Positions 1-8,604 of a stretch of 64,000 nucleotides of DNA are shown in pieces (the stretch's first letter is position 1; each line of letters opens with the position of its first letter). This DNA is from Paenibacillus lycopersici (lineage in GTDB: Bacteria; Bacillota; Bacilli; Paenibacillales; Paenibacillaceae). The notes beneath the pieces were generated by a model. That model worked only from the letters and a program-made list of their open reading frames with translations, searched no databases and was not told the origin of the DNA. The translations under genes and the position numbers were made by a program. The DNA is taken from contig NZ_CP048209.1 of the NCBI RefSeq assembly GCF_010119935.1, forward strand, positions 4,839,001 to 4,903,000, given 5' to 3'.

Positions 1-266
1 TCGCCGGACATGGCGTGCGCCGTCAACGCAATGACCGGAATCGAGCTCGTCGCGGCCGAGGCCTTGAGCTTCCGGGTGGCTTCCCAGCCGTCCAGAACCG
101 GCAGGCTTAGATCCATCAGGATCAGATCGGGACGCTCCCGCGCGGCCATGTCCACGCCTTGCCGGCCGTCTTCGGCCATGATGACCCGGAATCCGTTCCG
201 GATTAACCGCCGGGACAGCATGTCGCGATTCATCTCGTTATCCTCAACCAGCAGTATGGTCGTCAT
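1..266 (-). CDS. Response regulator receiver protein (partial, C-terminus outside window)
   Basis: Reading the minus strand from the ATG at 266 gives a CheY-like receiver that starts MTTILLVEDNEMNRDML. The acidic pair, the phosphoacceptor Asp in LILMDLSLPVLDGW and the conserved Thr in VIALTAHAM are all visible, so phosphotransfer is expected. The frame leaves the window at position 1, so about 88 residues are seen and any output domain is unknown. The start codon overlaps the stop of the upstream hybrid kinase in an ATGA junction (263-266), so the two are translationally coupled and probably form one signalling pathway. A stand-alone receiver that accepts phosphate from the kinase's relay is the simplest reading. 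Confidence 0.85.
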   Translation of the reverse strand, partial: MTTILLVEDNEMNRDMLSRRLIRNGFRVIMAEDGRQGVDMAARERPDLILMDLSLPVLDGWEATRKLKASAATSSIPVIALTAHAMSG

Positions 267-2632
267 GATGCTTCTCCCTCTATCACTCTGCGAATTTCGG
301 TAAGCAGCCACTTGTGATCGGTCGATCCTTTTTGCAGAATCCGCTTGACGTAACCGTCCAACTTCATGCGTTCTTCCATCGAGATCGACTTGGCCGACAG
401 CACGACGATCGGAATCGAGCTCCATGAATCATGCTTGCGTATTTCCTGAACGAATTGAAAGCCGTCCATCACCGGCATCATCAGATCCAGAATAATCAAC
501 CCGGGGATATGGACCTTCAGATACTCCAGCGCGACTTTGCCGTTCTGCGCTTTGACCACTTTATAGTTATCTCTGTGCAGCAGCTTCGCCATCATATCGC
601 TTGTCGTTTCGTCATCCTCGATGACCAGCACGGAATGATTGTTCCGAATGGCGATATATTTGTCCATGACCTCGATCAGCCGATCGCGCGACACCGGTTT
701 CATGATATATTCGGAAGCGCCGAGCGCGAATCCGAGATTTCGATCGTCCGACATGGTCAGAATGACAACGGGGATGCCTTTCAGCCCCGGATCCGCTTTA
801 AGCGCGGACAGCACGCTCCAACCGTCCATCGCCGGCATGAAAATATCGAGACAAATCACTTTGGGCCGAAGCGTCTTGGCCAGCTGCAGCCCCTTCTTCC
901 CGTCTTCGGCGACCGCGATCGTCCAGCCTTCCTTGGCGAGAAGCTGCTGCAGCAGCTCGCGGCTCGAACGCTCATCGTCAATGAGCAGAATATCGGCCTG
1001 ACCCGCACCTTCATCATCGGGCTTAGGCGCGGCTTCTTCTTTGGCGGTCACTGTCGTATTCGAAGGATCGGCGGGAAACCAGCAGGTGAACGTGCTCCCC
1101 GCGCCGAGCTCGCTTGTGACGGAGCTGTCTCCTCCCATTAGATTGATGAAGTGCTGACTAATGGCAAGACCTAGGCCGGTGCCGCCGTATTTGCGCGTCG
1201 TCGAGGAATCGGCCTGGGTGAATGGCTGAAATATCTTATCGATTTGCTCAGGCGCCATCCCGATGCCGGTATCCTGGATTTTGAACGCATAGCCTTCTTG
1301 ATGATTCCTCGCGTCCCGGTATATGTCGAATTGAATCGTGCCGTCATTCGTGAATTTGCCCGCGTTGCTGAGCAGATTGAGCAGGATTTGCCTCAGCTTC
1401 GTCACATCCGTCGTGATCAGGCCGTCCATCGAACGAACGTCCAACCGATTCCCGTTCACTTCGACCTGAGGCTTGACCGTCGTAACGACGTCCTGAACGA
1501 GACTTTGCAAATCGCAGAGTTCGTAATAAACCTCCATCTTGCCGGCCTCGATCTTCGAAATATCCAGAATATCGTTAATGAGCGTGAGCAGATGCTTGCC
1601 TGAATTGCGGATTTTGGAGAGATCCTCCGCCAAGACGTCCTCTCCCGATTCTTCTGCCTCTTCCAGCAGCATTTCGCTGTAGCCGATAATCGCATTAAGC
1701 GGCGTTCTCAGCTCATGGCTCATATTCGCAAGGAACTGGCTTTTGATGCGGTTCGCCTTGACAGCCTCGTCACGGGCCTTCTCCAGCTCCGCCGTTCGTT
1801 CTCGTACCGATTCCTCCAAGTGCTCGTTGAGCTTTCGCAGCTCTTGGTTGATGAAATAGATTTCGGCCGCCTTCTCCTGTATTTCCGAATCTTTATGGGA
1901 CAATCGTTTGGAAATGAAGATGCCCAGCAAGGAGAGGCCCAGCGTTAACAACGTGCCGATCGCAATGAAAATGGCCAGCCATTTGGAATCCAGCATCAGC
2001 CCCGAGGAACCGGCTCCGGGATGCGAATGAAAATGAGCCGCCGCCATCCCGATGTAATGCATGCCGGCGATCGCCGCACCCATTATTAACCCGCTCCCCA
2101 TCTTCTTCCATACGCCGCTGATGCCTTTATCGCCGCGGAAATAAATGGCCAGCCATAAAGCCGCCACGGAAGCGGCGAAGGCAATCAGAATCGAGAGGGC
2201 GAACAACGGCGGATCGTACCGGATGCCAATCTGCATGGCGGCCATGCCGGTATAATGCATCGTCGAAATGCCGATCGCAAGCAGCAGTCCGCTGCCAAGC
2301 AGCTGGCGCACCGTCACGTTATCGCGGGCGGCGACGTACAAGGCGAAATACGACGCGACGATGGCCGCAAGCACGGACAGCAAAATATAAGTTAAATCGT
2401 AAGCAACCGGGAAGGGGAGGGAGAAGGCAAGCATCCCGACAAAATGCATCGACCAAATCCCCATCCCCATCGTGACCGCCCCGAACAGCAGCCACAACAA
2501 GCGGCTTCGCCCCGAAGTCTCGCTAATCCTACCCGCCAAATCCAGCACATTGTACGAAGCGACGATCGCAACCACATAGGAGAAAATTACCAGCAAGGAA
2601 TCATACGTGCCATGAATATGCTCATGCTCCAT
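263..2632 (-). CDS. MHYT-domain hybrid sensor histidine kinase with two receiver domains
   Basis: This 789-residue protein has an N-terminal MHYT membrane sensor (about 1-240) with three MH(F/Y)xGM motifs near residues 62, 125 and 191. The family is thought to sense diatomic gas or redox state through bound metal. A short coiled coil (about 250-295) leads to HisKA with His306 in SHELRTP, then an HATPase domain with NAGKFTNDG, DTGIGM and GGTGLGLAIS. Two receivers follow, with phosphoacceptor Asp in LDIFMPAMDG and LDLMMPVMDG. AGAGAGG lies about 8 bases before the ATG. The stop overlaps the start of the downstream receiver gene, so the system carries three receivers in total. The stimulus and target genes cannot be read from the sequence. 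Confidence 0.93.
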   Translation of the reverse strand: MEHEHIHGTYDSLLVIFSYVVAIVASYNVLDLAGRISETSGRSRLLWLLFGAVTMGMGIWSMHFVGMLAFSLPFPVAYDLTYILLSVLAAIVASYFALYVAARDNVTVRQLLGSGLLLAIGISTMHYTGMAAMQIGIRYDPPLFALSILIAFAASVAALWLAIYFRGDKGISGVWKKMGSGLIMGAAIAGMHYIGMAAAHFHSHPGAGSSGLMLDSKWLAIFIAIGTLLTLGLSLLGIFISKRLSHKDSEIQEKAAEIYFINQELRKLNEHLEESVRERTAELEKARDEAVKANRIKSQFLANMSHELRTPLNAIIGYSEMLLEEAEESGEDVLAEDLSKIRNSGKHLLTLINDILDISKIEAGKMEVYYELCDLQSLVQDVVTTVKPQVEVNGNRLDVRSMDGLITTDVTKLRQILLNLLSNAGKFTNDGTIQFDIYRDARNHQEGYAFKIQDTGIGMAPEQIDKIFQPFTQADSSTTRKYGGTGLGLAISQHFINLMGGDSSVTSELGAGSTFTCWFPADPSNTTVTAKEEAAPKPDDEGAGQADILLIDDERSSRELLQQLLAKEGWTIAVAEDGKKGLQLAKTLRPKVICLDIFMPAMDGWSVLSALKADPGLKGIPVVILTMSDDRNLGFALGASEYIMKPVSRDRLIEVMDKYIAIRNNHSVLVIEDDETTSDMMAKLLHRDNYKVVKAQNGKVALEYLKVHIPGLIILDLMMPVMDGFQFVQEIRKHDSWSSIPIVVLSAKSISMEERMKLDGYVKRILQKGSTDHKWLLTEIRRVIEGEAS

Positions 2633-2730
2633 TAGATAAGTCCTCTCTCTACGATATCTCTATAGCCTTAGTACCTTAGTACTCTCCAGGTTGTTCTCTC
2701 CAAAACTAGCAACAGGGTCCTAGCTGCCCA

Positions 2731-2759
2731 ATTATAGCATGAATGCAGGGCATGGAAAA
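2731..2759 (-). promoter_or_regulatory. Possible promoter of the MHYT kinase gene
   Basis: On the minus strand a perfect TATAAT (2731-2736) is preceded by TTTTCC (2754-2759) at 17 bp. It would give a leader of about 95 bases before the kinase ATG. The -10 is good and the -35 weak. The rest of 2633-2959 holds no convincing gene. Confidence 0.4.
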
Positions 2760-2959
2760 TATGGGGAAAGAGCGCGGGTTTTGTCGCCATGCGTCTTGCC
2801 AATATAACTCGGAATATCGCTTCGCGTCTTCAAGCAGCCCCACGGCATACTCATGCCTGGACACCGCCACCGTCAAGGCGATCATCCGTTGCAAGCAGTA
2901 GACGGGCCACATAAGCTGTCTAAAACGAACGAAATACACGAGAGGAGGGGCTTTTCCCT

Positions 2960-3688
2960 TTGTCCAGTCCGTTTGTATCGATTATCATCCCGTTTTACAA
3001 TGACCCTTATGTCTCTCACGCGATCACAAGCGCGCTGGAGCAGACCTATCCCAATAAAGAAATCATCATCGTAAGCGACGGGGCCACGAAGCATAAGGAA
3101 CGATTGCTTCCCTATCTGCGGCATCAGGGCGTTTATCTCTACGAAAAAGATAACGGCGGGACGGCAAGCGCACTGAATGCGGGCATCCGGATCGCCGCAG
3201 GGGACTATATCGCCTGGCTGAGTTCGGATGACCGATTCTATCCCAACAAGTTGGAAAATCAGCTGGCCTATATGCTCCCGAGGAACGGGGAGATTTCATT
3301 CAGCGATTACGACGTCATCGATGGCAGCGGCTCTGTTGTCAGTCAGAACGTAACCCCTAAATATACGGATGTATTCGCGTTCTACAAGGCATTCGAGCAT
3401 TATTGTCCAATTAACGGCTGCACGGTGGTCGCCCGAAAAAAACTGCTTACCGATCTTGGCCTATTCGATGAAGCGCTGCCCTATACCCACGATTATGACT
3501 TATGGTTCCGGGCTGTCCTGAGCGGAGCCGACTTCCACTACGTGAACGAACCGCTCATCCAATACCGGGTTCATGAAGCCATGGGTTCGATGCGCCATCT
3601 TCCCGTCATCCAGCTTGAGACGGAGACAACGAAGCAACGATGGTGGCCGCAGCTCAGCTCTCTCATCGAAAGGCTGGGAAAGTCTTGA
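2960..3688 (+). CDS. GT2 family glycosyltransferase
   Basis: The 242-residue protein starts at TTG behind GAGAGGAGGGG. It has a GT-A fold N-terminus (VSIIIPFYNDPYVSHAITSALEQTYPNKEIIIVSDGA), a DNGGTASALNAGI segment and WLSSDDRFYPN as the metal-binding acidic motif. HDYDLWFRA later in the chain matches the usual GT2 acceptor-side motif (ED/HDYDLW). It should transfer a sugar from a nucleotide-sugar donor to a cell-surface glycan at the cytoplasmic face; no membrane segment is visible. A second glycosyltransferase follows 21 bp downstream in the same frame, so both probably build one glycan. The acceptor and sugar are unknown. Confidence 0.88.
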   Translation: MSSPFVSIIIPFYNDPYVSHAITSALEQTYPNKEIIIVSDGATKHKERLLPYLRHQGVYLYEKDNGGTASALNAGIRIAAGDYIAWLSSDDRFYPNKLENQLAYMLPRNGEISFSDYDVIDGSGSVVSQNVTPKYTDVFAFYKAFEHYCPINGCTVVARKKLLTDLGLFDEALPYTHDYDLWFRAVLSGADFHYVNEPLIQYRVHEAMGSMRHLPVIQLETETTKQRWWPQLSSLIERLGKS

Positions 3689-3709
3689 TGCGCGATACCC
3701 AAGAAAGGA

Positions 3710-4918
3710 GTGGTCCGAATCGCGATCGAGGTAAGCATCATCATACCGTCCCATAACCGCTATCCTCTCAATCTGCTGACTCTCTATTCCCTTGACGCGC
3801 AAGGCTACGACATGTCCCAAGTCGAGGTCATCCTGATCGATGACGCCTCGTCCGACGCCACGCCTTCCATAGCGGCAAACCAATGCTTCTCGTTCCAATT
3901 CCGGTATGTCCGGCTGGCAAAGAATCTCGGACGACCCAGAGCCCGCAATTTCGGCATCAGTAATTCCCGCGGTACGCATCTGATTTTTCTGGACGCTGAA
4001 GTTATCGTGCCTCCCGATTTCATCGATTCCCATATGCGTATACATCGGCAGCAAAGCCGAATCATTGCGGGCGGATTGTATGCCATGAAGAAAACGTATA
4101 CCCGGATGGACCCTTTATTTTCGCATGAGCAGCGGCTGGAAGCCGAGGCGCTGCTTCGACGGCAGCCCGCGCTATACGAAAAATGGCTGGAGACGAGGCA
4201 TCTGAAGGATCCTCCTTGTCTTATCGGACGGGATGAAATCAAGCTGGGCCTTTATCGGGACTTATCACTCGAAAATCCGCACTCCACCCAATTTGCTAAT
4301 CAAGTTCTGCGCCTTTACGGAGACTGGTTCTCAGGATTCAACCTGCCATGGATCACGGCTGGAACCGGGAATCTCTCGGTCGAACGGAGGGCCTTCGAGG
4401 TGCATGGCATGTTCGAGGAATACGAAGGCTGGGGAGCCGATGATATCGAAATGGGCTTCCGCCTGTACACGAACGGATACCGATTCGTCCATTTGAGCTC
4501 GATGCCCACCTACCATCAGGAACATCCGATTCAGACCTCTATCAGCGAGGAGGGGAAGCATAATTTCTATCTGTTCCAGCAAAAGTACCGGACCATCAAT
4601 CTGTTGGCCATCCTGCTCGTCTTTCGGTGCGGTATGTCCTACAGCGAAGCAAGCCGTGTCTTGGACGATGTTCATGCCATCAGCCTTCATGAGTATCCCC
4701 ATCGCTTCATGCATCTGATCAACACCTTCCGGGCTATGCTCGAATCCGTGGGACGTCTATCTCGCTACGGTCTGCCGATACACAATCTCGACAAGCAATG
4801 CGGCTACCTCATATCGAGCCCGTACGAAAGGCTATTCCATGCGGAGAAAAATGCATTGGAGCAATCGGGGAAATATCTTCATCTCAATCAAGCCCTCGAC
4901 CTGCTGTTATCGTACTGA
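3710..4918 (+). CDS. GT2 family glycosyltransferase with C-terminal galactosyltransferase-like region
   Basis: About 400 residues. The N-terminus VSIIIPSHNR, LIDDASSD, NLGRPRARNFGI and LIFLDAEVIVPP mark a GT-A nucleotide-sugar transferase. WGADDIEMGFRLYTNGYRF around residue 245 is the motif of the Glyco_transf_7C type, which places the acceptor and catalytic base. The start is uncertain. GTG at 3710 begins inside the Shine-Dalgarno block AAGAAAGGAG (3701-3710), and no ATG, GTG or TTG lies at normal spacing in this frame; a non-standard ATC at 3719 would fit the spacing. It forms a likely operon with the glycosyltransferase just upstream. An independent start could be mapped by N-terminal peptide data. 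Confidence 0.85.
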   Translation: MVRIAIEVSIIIPSHNRYPLNLLTLYSLDAQGYDMSQVEVILIDDASSDATPSIAANQCFSFQFRYVRLAKNLGRPRARNFGISNSRGTHLIFLDAEVIVPPDFIDSHMRIHRQQSRIIAGGLYAMKKTYTRMDPLFSHEQRLEAEALLRRQPALYEKWLETRHLKDPPCLIGRDEIKLGLYRDLSLENPHSTQFANQVLRLYGDWFSGFNLPWITAGTGNLSVERRAFEVHGMFEEYEGWGADDIEMGFRLYTNGYRFVHLSSMPTYHQEHPIQTSISEEGKHNFYLFQQKYRTINLLAILLVFRCGMSYSEASRVLDDVHAISLHEYPHRFMHLINTFRAMLESVGRLSRYGLPIHNLDKQCGYLISSPYERLFHAEKNALEQSGKYLHLNQALDLLLSY

Positions 4919-5003
4919 GCCCAACGGGAATAGAGCTGTATTCGGCCTTGATTCGTCTTGGAATTTTGTGAAATATGTGTAACGCGAGGAAAAAATATAA
5001 AAA

Positions 5004-5032
5004 GAAAAACCCTTGATAAACAAGGGTTTTTC
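5004..5032. terminator. Bidirectional rho-independent terminator
   Basis: A perfect 12-bp stem (5004-5015 with 5021-5032) carries a 5-base ATAAA loop. There is T-rich sequence on both sides. It can end the glycosyltransferase operon on the plus strand and the tRNA-Ala transcript on the minus strand. Confidence 0.85.
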
Positions 5033-5051
5033 TTTCTGACTTTTCTTATTA

Positions 5052-5124
5052 TGGAGCCTAGGGGGATCGAACCCCTGACCTCATCGCTGCCAGCGATGCG
5101 CTCTCCCAGCTGAGCTAAGGCCCC
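5052..5124 (-). tRNA. tRNA-Ala (anticodon GGC)
   Basis: The minus strand folds into a standard 73-nt tRNA. It has the acceptor GGGGCCT / AGGCTCC, D-arm GCTC...GAGC, anticodon stem CATCG/CGATG with loop CTGGCAG, and T-arm AGGGG-TTCGATC-CCCCT. The anticodon is GGC. The G3-U70 wobble, the main alanine identity element, is present. The 3' CCA is not encoded, so it must be added by the CCA-adding enzyme. Confidence 0.96.
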
Positions 5125-5361
5125 GTTTTATTAAGGTGACGACAAAAAATATTATAGCATGCACGTATTGGTTTGTACAAGCATTTTCGTCAATTTTTTT
5201 CGGCCTAATCAATCAGCGTTTACTCCCTATGCCACCTCCCTATGCCACCCAGAGTTAATCGGCGTTCGGCTTCGTCCAATCCGACCAACCTTCGAATGAA
5301 TAAGGTATGACAGCGAGATGACTTATTCGCACAACCTTGTTGATGAGAGGGGGAAGGATGG

Positions 5362-5715
5362 ATGATTCAAAAATATACGACCGGTCCTCTGAATAACCTG
5401 ACGGAGAAAGACAAGACGGTATCCGGCAGTATTGTCGTGAACTCGCTCAACCAGAGTCAGCATCGTAATGCCAGGGTAAGAATCAAAGTGTATGCATTAA
5501 ACGGCAAGAAGAAACTGATCCATAACGTGAAATTTATGGTGAAGCCTCATGCTTCCACATACAACAGCTTATTCGTCGGAAATGCGAAGCAGTACGAAGT
5601 CCTATTCATCACCAATCAATCGAAAGTCCAATTCGCATCGTTTGGGATCAGTCCCAAAGATCGTTATGTTGCCGCGCATCGAGTCATTAACAGCGAATTA
5701 ACCCGAATCGTATGA
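5362..5715 (+). CDS. Small protein of unknown function
   Basis: A 117-residue protein with no signal peptide or membrane segment. The sequence alternates polar and hydrophobic residues (SGSIVVNSLN, ARVRIKVYALNG, YEVLFITNQSKVQFASFGI), which suggests an all-beta sandwich. It is Lys/Asn-rich and basic. I do not recognise a family. The gene looks real: the ATG at 5362 follows GAGAGGGGGAAGG at good spacing and a strong hairpin terminator sits just after the stop. An alternative ATG at 5358 is out of frame. It stands alone between a tRNA and a convergent dehydrogenase gene. Confidence 0.7.
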   Translation: MIQKYTTGPLNNLTEKDKTVSGSIVVNSLNQSQHRNARVRIKVYALNGKKKLIHNVKFMVKPHASTYNSLFVGNAKQYEVLFITNQSKVQFASFGISPKDRYVAAHRVINSELTRIV

Positions 5716-5726
5716 GGCTGACAATG

Positions 5727-5763
5727 ACAACGCCTAGGAGGGTATCCCTCTTAGGCGTTGTTT
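5727..5763 (+). terminator. Rho-independent terminator after the 117-aa gene
   Basis: A 16-bp stem with one G-T pair (5727-5742 with 5746-5761), a 3-base TAT loop and a short T run (GTTGTTT). The T run is weak, but the stem is very stable. Confidence 0.7.
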
Positions 5764-5796
5764 CGCGTTGGCAGTCGGGGCTGTCGCGGTACGCGC

Positions 5797-6819
5797 CTAC
5801 AGCTGCTTCCAATCCAGCACGACGCCCGTGTACGTCTCAGGCTGAAGCAGCAAGCCGTCGTAGGCTTCCTTGATCCGGCTCGGCTTGACCGTATGGGAAA
5901 TCTGCGGCTCCAGCGCCAGCTGGCCTTGGCGAATCCATTGGAACACCAGCTCCTGCTTGCTGTACAGCGAGGTGACGTTCGGCAGCTCGGAATAGACCGG
6001 CAGGCACCATTCCAGCCCGCCGCGCATCGTGATCCACCGCAGATGCATCGGCGACAGCAGATCGGTCAGATTCCCCTCCACCGGTACGCGCGGACTGCCG
6101 AGCAGCACGATTTGGCCGAAATTCGCCGTCGATTGAAGCGCTTGCATAACGACGGCGCTGTGACCGACCGCATCGACCGTAATCTGCGCCAGCTTGCCGC
6201 CGGTCAACGACTTGATCTGTTCCTGCACCTCTTCGTTGCTGCCTCCGATCGTAACCGTCAGTCCGCAGCGGCCGGCCAATTGACGGCGATGCTCGTTCGG
6301 CTCCACGCCGATGACCTGACAGCCCAAGTTGCGGAACATTTGCGCCGCCAAATTACCGACCATGCCGAGACCGAAGACGGCAACCGAGGCGTTATGCGGA
6401 ATATCGGCCAATATGATCGACGTCGCCGCCACGCCGGCCATCCGCGAAGAAGCGGCAATCGCGGGGCTGATATCTTCCGGCACCTCGATGATCATTTCCC
6501 GCTGGTTGACGATAATCGTCGACGCATGCGGGCCGAACGTGTAGACGCGCTGGCCGACCTTCGCTCTGGTTACGTTCGCGCCGGCTTGGCGGACGATGCC
6601 GACGTTCGCGTAGCCGGACTTCCAAGGGTACGAGTTCCAAAAGCCCGGCTTGAATACGTTTGCATCCTTGGCCGTGTAATTCGCGAGCTCGGTGCCTGCG
6701 CTAATGAATGTATATTCCGTGTCAATCAGCACTTCATCCGGCCCAAGATCACCCCTCAGTTGCATGTTTTGCAGCTCAACCATGTTCTGACCTGTCACGA
6801 CGACTTGCTGGATGTTCAT
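5797..6819 (-). CDS. MDR-family NAD(P)-dependent dehydrogenase, probably without catalytic zinc
   Basis: The 340-residue protein has a GroES-like N-terminus and a Rossmann fold with VFGLGMVGNLAAQ (GxGxxG) near residue 170, so it belongs to the medium-chain dehydrogenase/reductase superfamily. The usual catalytic zinc ligands (Cys, then GHE) and the four-Cys structural zinc loop are not visible. The early part reads FISAGTELANYT instead. This resembles the BchC-like or sugar-side-chain branch often annotated zinc-binding dehydrogenase. The substrate is unknown. AGGAGATGATCGCGA precedes the ATG. It is a single-gene unit. The upstream region toward nrdR holds repeat remnants. Confidence 0.82.
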   Translation of the reverse strand: MNIQQVVVTGQNMVELQNMQLRGDLGPDEVLIDTEYTFISAGTELANYTAKDANVFKPGFWNSYPWKSGYANVGIVRQAGANVTRAKVGQRVYTFGPHASTIIVNQREMIIEVPEDISPAIAASSRMAGVAATSIILADIPHNASVAVFGLGMVGNLAAQMFRNLGCQVIGVEPNEHRRQLAGRCGLTVTIGGSNEEVQEQIKSLTGGKLAQITVDAVGHSAVVMQALQSTANFGQIVLLGSPRVPVEGNLTDLLSPMHLRWITMRGGLEWCLPVYSELPNVTSLYSKQELVFQWIRQGQLALEPQISHTVKPSRIKEAYDGLLLQPETYTGVVLDWKQL

Positions 6820-6925
6820 TCGCGATCATCTCCTGTATCGACATCGTTTTTCAATCATCGATACATCAATTCAACATCGCCGGCCGATTCCCTTTATTTG
6901 CTCGCAAATGGATTCCGCACCAGCA

Positions 6926-7106
6926 AGACGGCTGGGCAGCAGCACTGCCGTCGAAGCAAGGAAGCGGACAAGTGCGGCTTCGTATATATTTTCTCGACAG
7001 CCTGGCGTGCAGTCGCACATGCGCTGTCACGCGCCCGCCCCCATACGCAAAAACCTGCCCGTCACACGATTGCTCGCGCAGCGGACAGGCCTCAGACGGC
7101 ATTAAC
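6926..7106 (-). repeat. Decayed copy of the dispersed structured repeat
   Basis: About 50 bp at 6926-6976 (GACGGCTG through GCAAGGAAGCGGACA) match the hairpin-side end of the two larger copies at 33761-33994 and 56319-56546. A second loose match, CGGACAGG followed by ACGG and TTAAC, lies at 7082-7106. The middle is diverged. It fills the gap between nrdR and the dehydrogenase gene. Confidence 0.5.
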
Positions 7107-7116
7107 CACCTTGCCC

Positions 7117-7581
7117 TCATGACATCGGGTCTTTGGAAAGCAGGCTGTTCAGCTCTTTCATAAACATGTCGATGTCCTTGAACTGCCGGTACACCGATGC
7201 GAACCGGACGTACGCCACTTCGTCGACGGGATACAGCTGGGACATGACGAGCTCGCCGATCTCGCGGCTTTCCACTTCCGCCTGCGCGGTCGTCCGGAGC
7301 TCCTTCTCCGCCTCGGACACGATGATTTCGAGCTGGTCGACGGATACGGGCCGCTTCTCGCAGGCACGAATCAATCCGCGCAAAATTTTGTCGCGGCTGA
7401 ATTCTTCCCGGCTGCCGTCTTTCTTGATCACGATGAGCGGCGTTTCCTCCACCATCTCGAACGTGGTGAACCGCCGCGTGCATTTCTCGCATTCACGGCG
7501 GCGGCGTATCGATTTATTTTCGTTAGCGGGTCTGGAATCGAGCACTTTCGTTCCAGCATTGTCGCAATACGGGCATTTCAT
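7117..7581 (-). CDS. nrdR: Transcriptional repressor NrdR
   Basis: The 154-residue protein matches NrdR, the repressor of ribonucleotide reductase genes, in length and motifs. The N-terminal zinc ribbon is CPYC (3-6) with C-x2-C near residue 31. It is followed by RRRRECEKCTRRFTTFE and then an ATP-cone domain (about 49-139; VIKKDGSREEFSRDKILRGL) that binds ATP/dATP to sense nucleotide supply. The start follows GGAGGAG at 7 bases. The neighbourhood coaE-nrdR is usual for Bacillales, but here the divergent SASP gene and a transglycosylase gene separate the two. C-terminal Ser-Lys residues are not conserved in the family. Confidence 0.96.
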   Translation of the reverse strand: MKCPYCDNAGTKVLDSRPANENKSIRRRRECEKCTRRFTTFEMVEETPLIVIKKDGSREEFSRDKILRGLIRACEKRPVSVDQLEIIVSEAEKELRTTAQAEVESREIGELVMSQLYPVDEVAYVRFASVYRQFKDIDMFMKELNSLLSKDPMS

Positions 7582-7656
7582 CGTTGGACTCCTCCGTCTA
7601 CTCGCGATGCGAAATCAAACTTAATTCGGACATGCAATATATTTCCACACGTTACC

Positions 7657-7687
7657 TGTAATGAAAACGTCATTAACGCACATAATA
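7657..7687 (+). promoter_or_regulatory. Possible forespore (sigma-G type) promoter of the SASP gene
   Basis: CATAATA at 7681-7687 matches the sigma-G/F -10 pattern CATnnTA. TGTAAT at 7657-7662 lies 18 bp upstream as a partial match to the -35 TGAATA. SASP genes are known sigma-G targets, so context supports the call. The -35 is imperfect. Confidence 0.5.
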
Positions 7688-7719
7688 CAGTTACCAACCG
7701 CAAGGAGGTGAACGAACGA

Positions 7720-7932
7720 ATGGCTAACAACAGCGGAAGCAATCAACTCGTTGTTCCACAAGCTGGCGCTGCATTGGACCAAATGAAATACGAGGTTGCC
7801 CAAGAGCTTGGTATCTCTCTTCCACAAGATGGATACTACGGTAACATCACGACTAAAGATGCCGGTTCCATCGGGGGCAGCATCACTCGCAAACTGGTTC
7901 AAATCGCAGAGCAATCTCTTGCAGGTCGCTAA
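7720..7932 (+). CDS. Small acid-soluble spore protein, alpha/beta type
   Basis: A 70-residue protein with the alpha/beta SASP signature: LDQMKYEVAQELGI (the germination protease site lies in this stretch), GYYGNITTKDAGSIGGSITRKLVQIAEQ. These proteins coat and protect spore DNA and supply amino acids at germination. I choose the ATG at 7720 because AAGGAGGTG (7702-7710) sits 9 bases before it. A GTG four codons upstream overlaps that Shine-Dalgarno sequence and is unlikely. A sigma-G-like promoter precedes the gene and a strong terminator follows, so it is monocistronic. It shows that the host forms endospores. Confidence 0.96.
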   Translation: MANNSGSNQLVVPQAGAALDQMKYEVAQELGISLPQDGYYGNITTKDAGSIGGSITRKLVQIAEQSLAGR

Positions 7933-7950
7933 TCCAAGGTATTAATCGCA

Positions 7951-7994
7951 AACTTTGGCTGGCTGCTTATAATGGCAGCCGGCCAAAGTTTTTA
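7951..7994 (+). terminator. Rho-independent terminator of the SASP gene
   Basis: A 16-bp stem with one wobble (7951-7966 with 7975-7990) is followed by TTTATT. It lies 18 bp after the SASP stop codon. Confidence 0.9.
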
Positions 7995-8025
7995 TTGTTC
8001 TTAAGGCCATGCTCAGGCGAAATGC

Positions 8026-8604
8026 TTAAGCTTTATGAATATCGGGATAAAGCTCTTTGTATTTATTATAATAATAAATAACCCGCTGTATATAGTGTCT
8101 TGTTTCCCCGAACGGAACTTGGCTGACCGTCTCGAGCTGACCGTCCCAGATCCCTTTGGCAATCCAATCTTTGACGTTGCTCGGTCCGGCGTTATACGCC
8201 GCGATGACTTTATACATATTTCCCTCGAATTGATCGTTTAATCGGTTCAAGTACCAGGACCCGACCTGGATGGCGGCCTCGGGCTGTTCGGACACCGATT
8301 CCACCGTAATATCCTTGAATCCGCCCTTCTTGATCACGTCGAGCGCCGTCGTCGGCATCAACTGCATGATGCCGACGGCGCCCGCGCGCGAAACCGCCTC
8401 CGGTTTATAATTCGATTCGACGCGTATGATGGCTGCGATCAAATGCGCATCCAGCTCGTAGTTGTCCGCGCTTGCGACGATCGCATCGCGGTAATGCACG
8501 GGATAGAGCCACCGGCTCATCCATTCCGAGCGTACGAATAGCAGCGCCAGCACAGCGATAATCATAAGAAGTAGAAGTCGTCTGCGCGCCCTGTTTCTTC
8601 TCAT
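8026..8604 (-). CDS. Membrane-anchored lytic transglycosylase (Slt-type, GH23)
   Basis: 192 residues with a basic N-terminus and one membrane segment (about 10-25, LLLLMIIAVLALLFV), then an SLT domain. The catalytic Glu is in AAIIRVESNYKPEAVS (about residue 64). GAVGIMQLMP and AAYNAGPSNVKDW are the family's other motifs. It should cleave peptidoglycan glycan strands outside the membrane, giving anhydro-muropeptides. The start ATG overlaps the coaE stop (8601-8604), so it is translationally coupled to coaE. This is the arrangement seen for YjbJ/SLT-like proteins in Paenibacillus-type genomes (from memory). Confidence 0.92.
   Translation of the reverse strand: MRRNRARRRLLLLMIIAVLALLFVRSEWMSRWLYPVHYRDAIVASADNYELDAHLIAAIIRVESNYKPEAVSRAGAVGIMQLMPTTALDVIKKGGFKDITVESVSEQPEAAIQVGSWYLNRLNDQFEGNMYKVIAAYNAGPSNVKDWIAKGIWDGQLETVSQVPFGETRHYIQRVIYYYNKYKELYPDIHKA

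Noticed and set aside
2706..2939. 77-codon minus-strand frame upstream of the MHYT kinase
   Set aside because: The translation looks fairly protein-like, but its GTG start has no ribosome binding site, no homologue comes to mind and its end overlaps the kinase -10. It may be a relic; not enough to call.
5758..7122. Long plus-strand open frame opposite the MDR dehydrogenase
   Set aside because: Arg/His/Gln-rich shadow of the dehydrogenase gene, starting inside a terminator.
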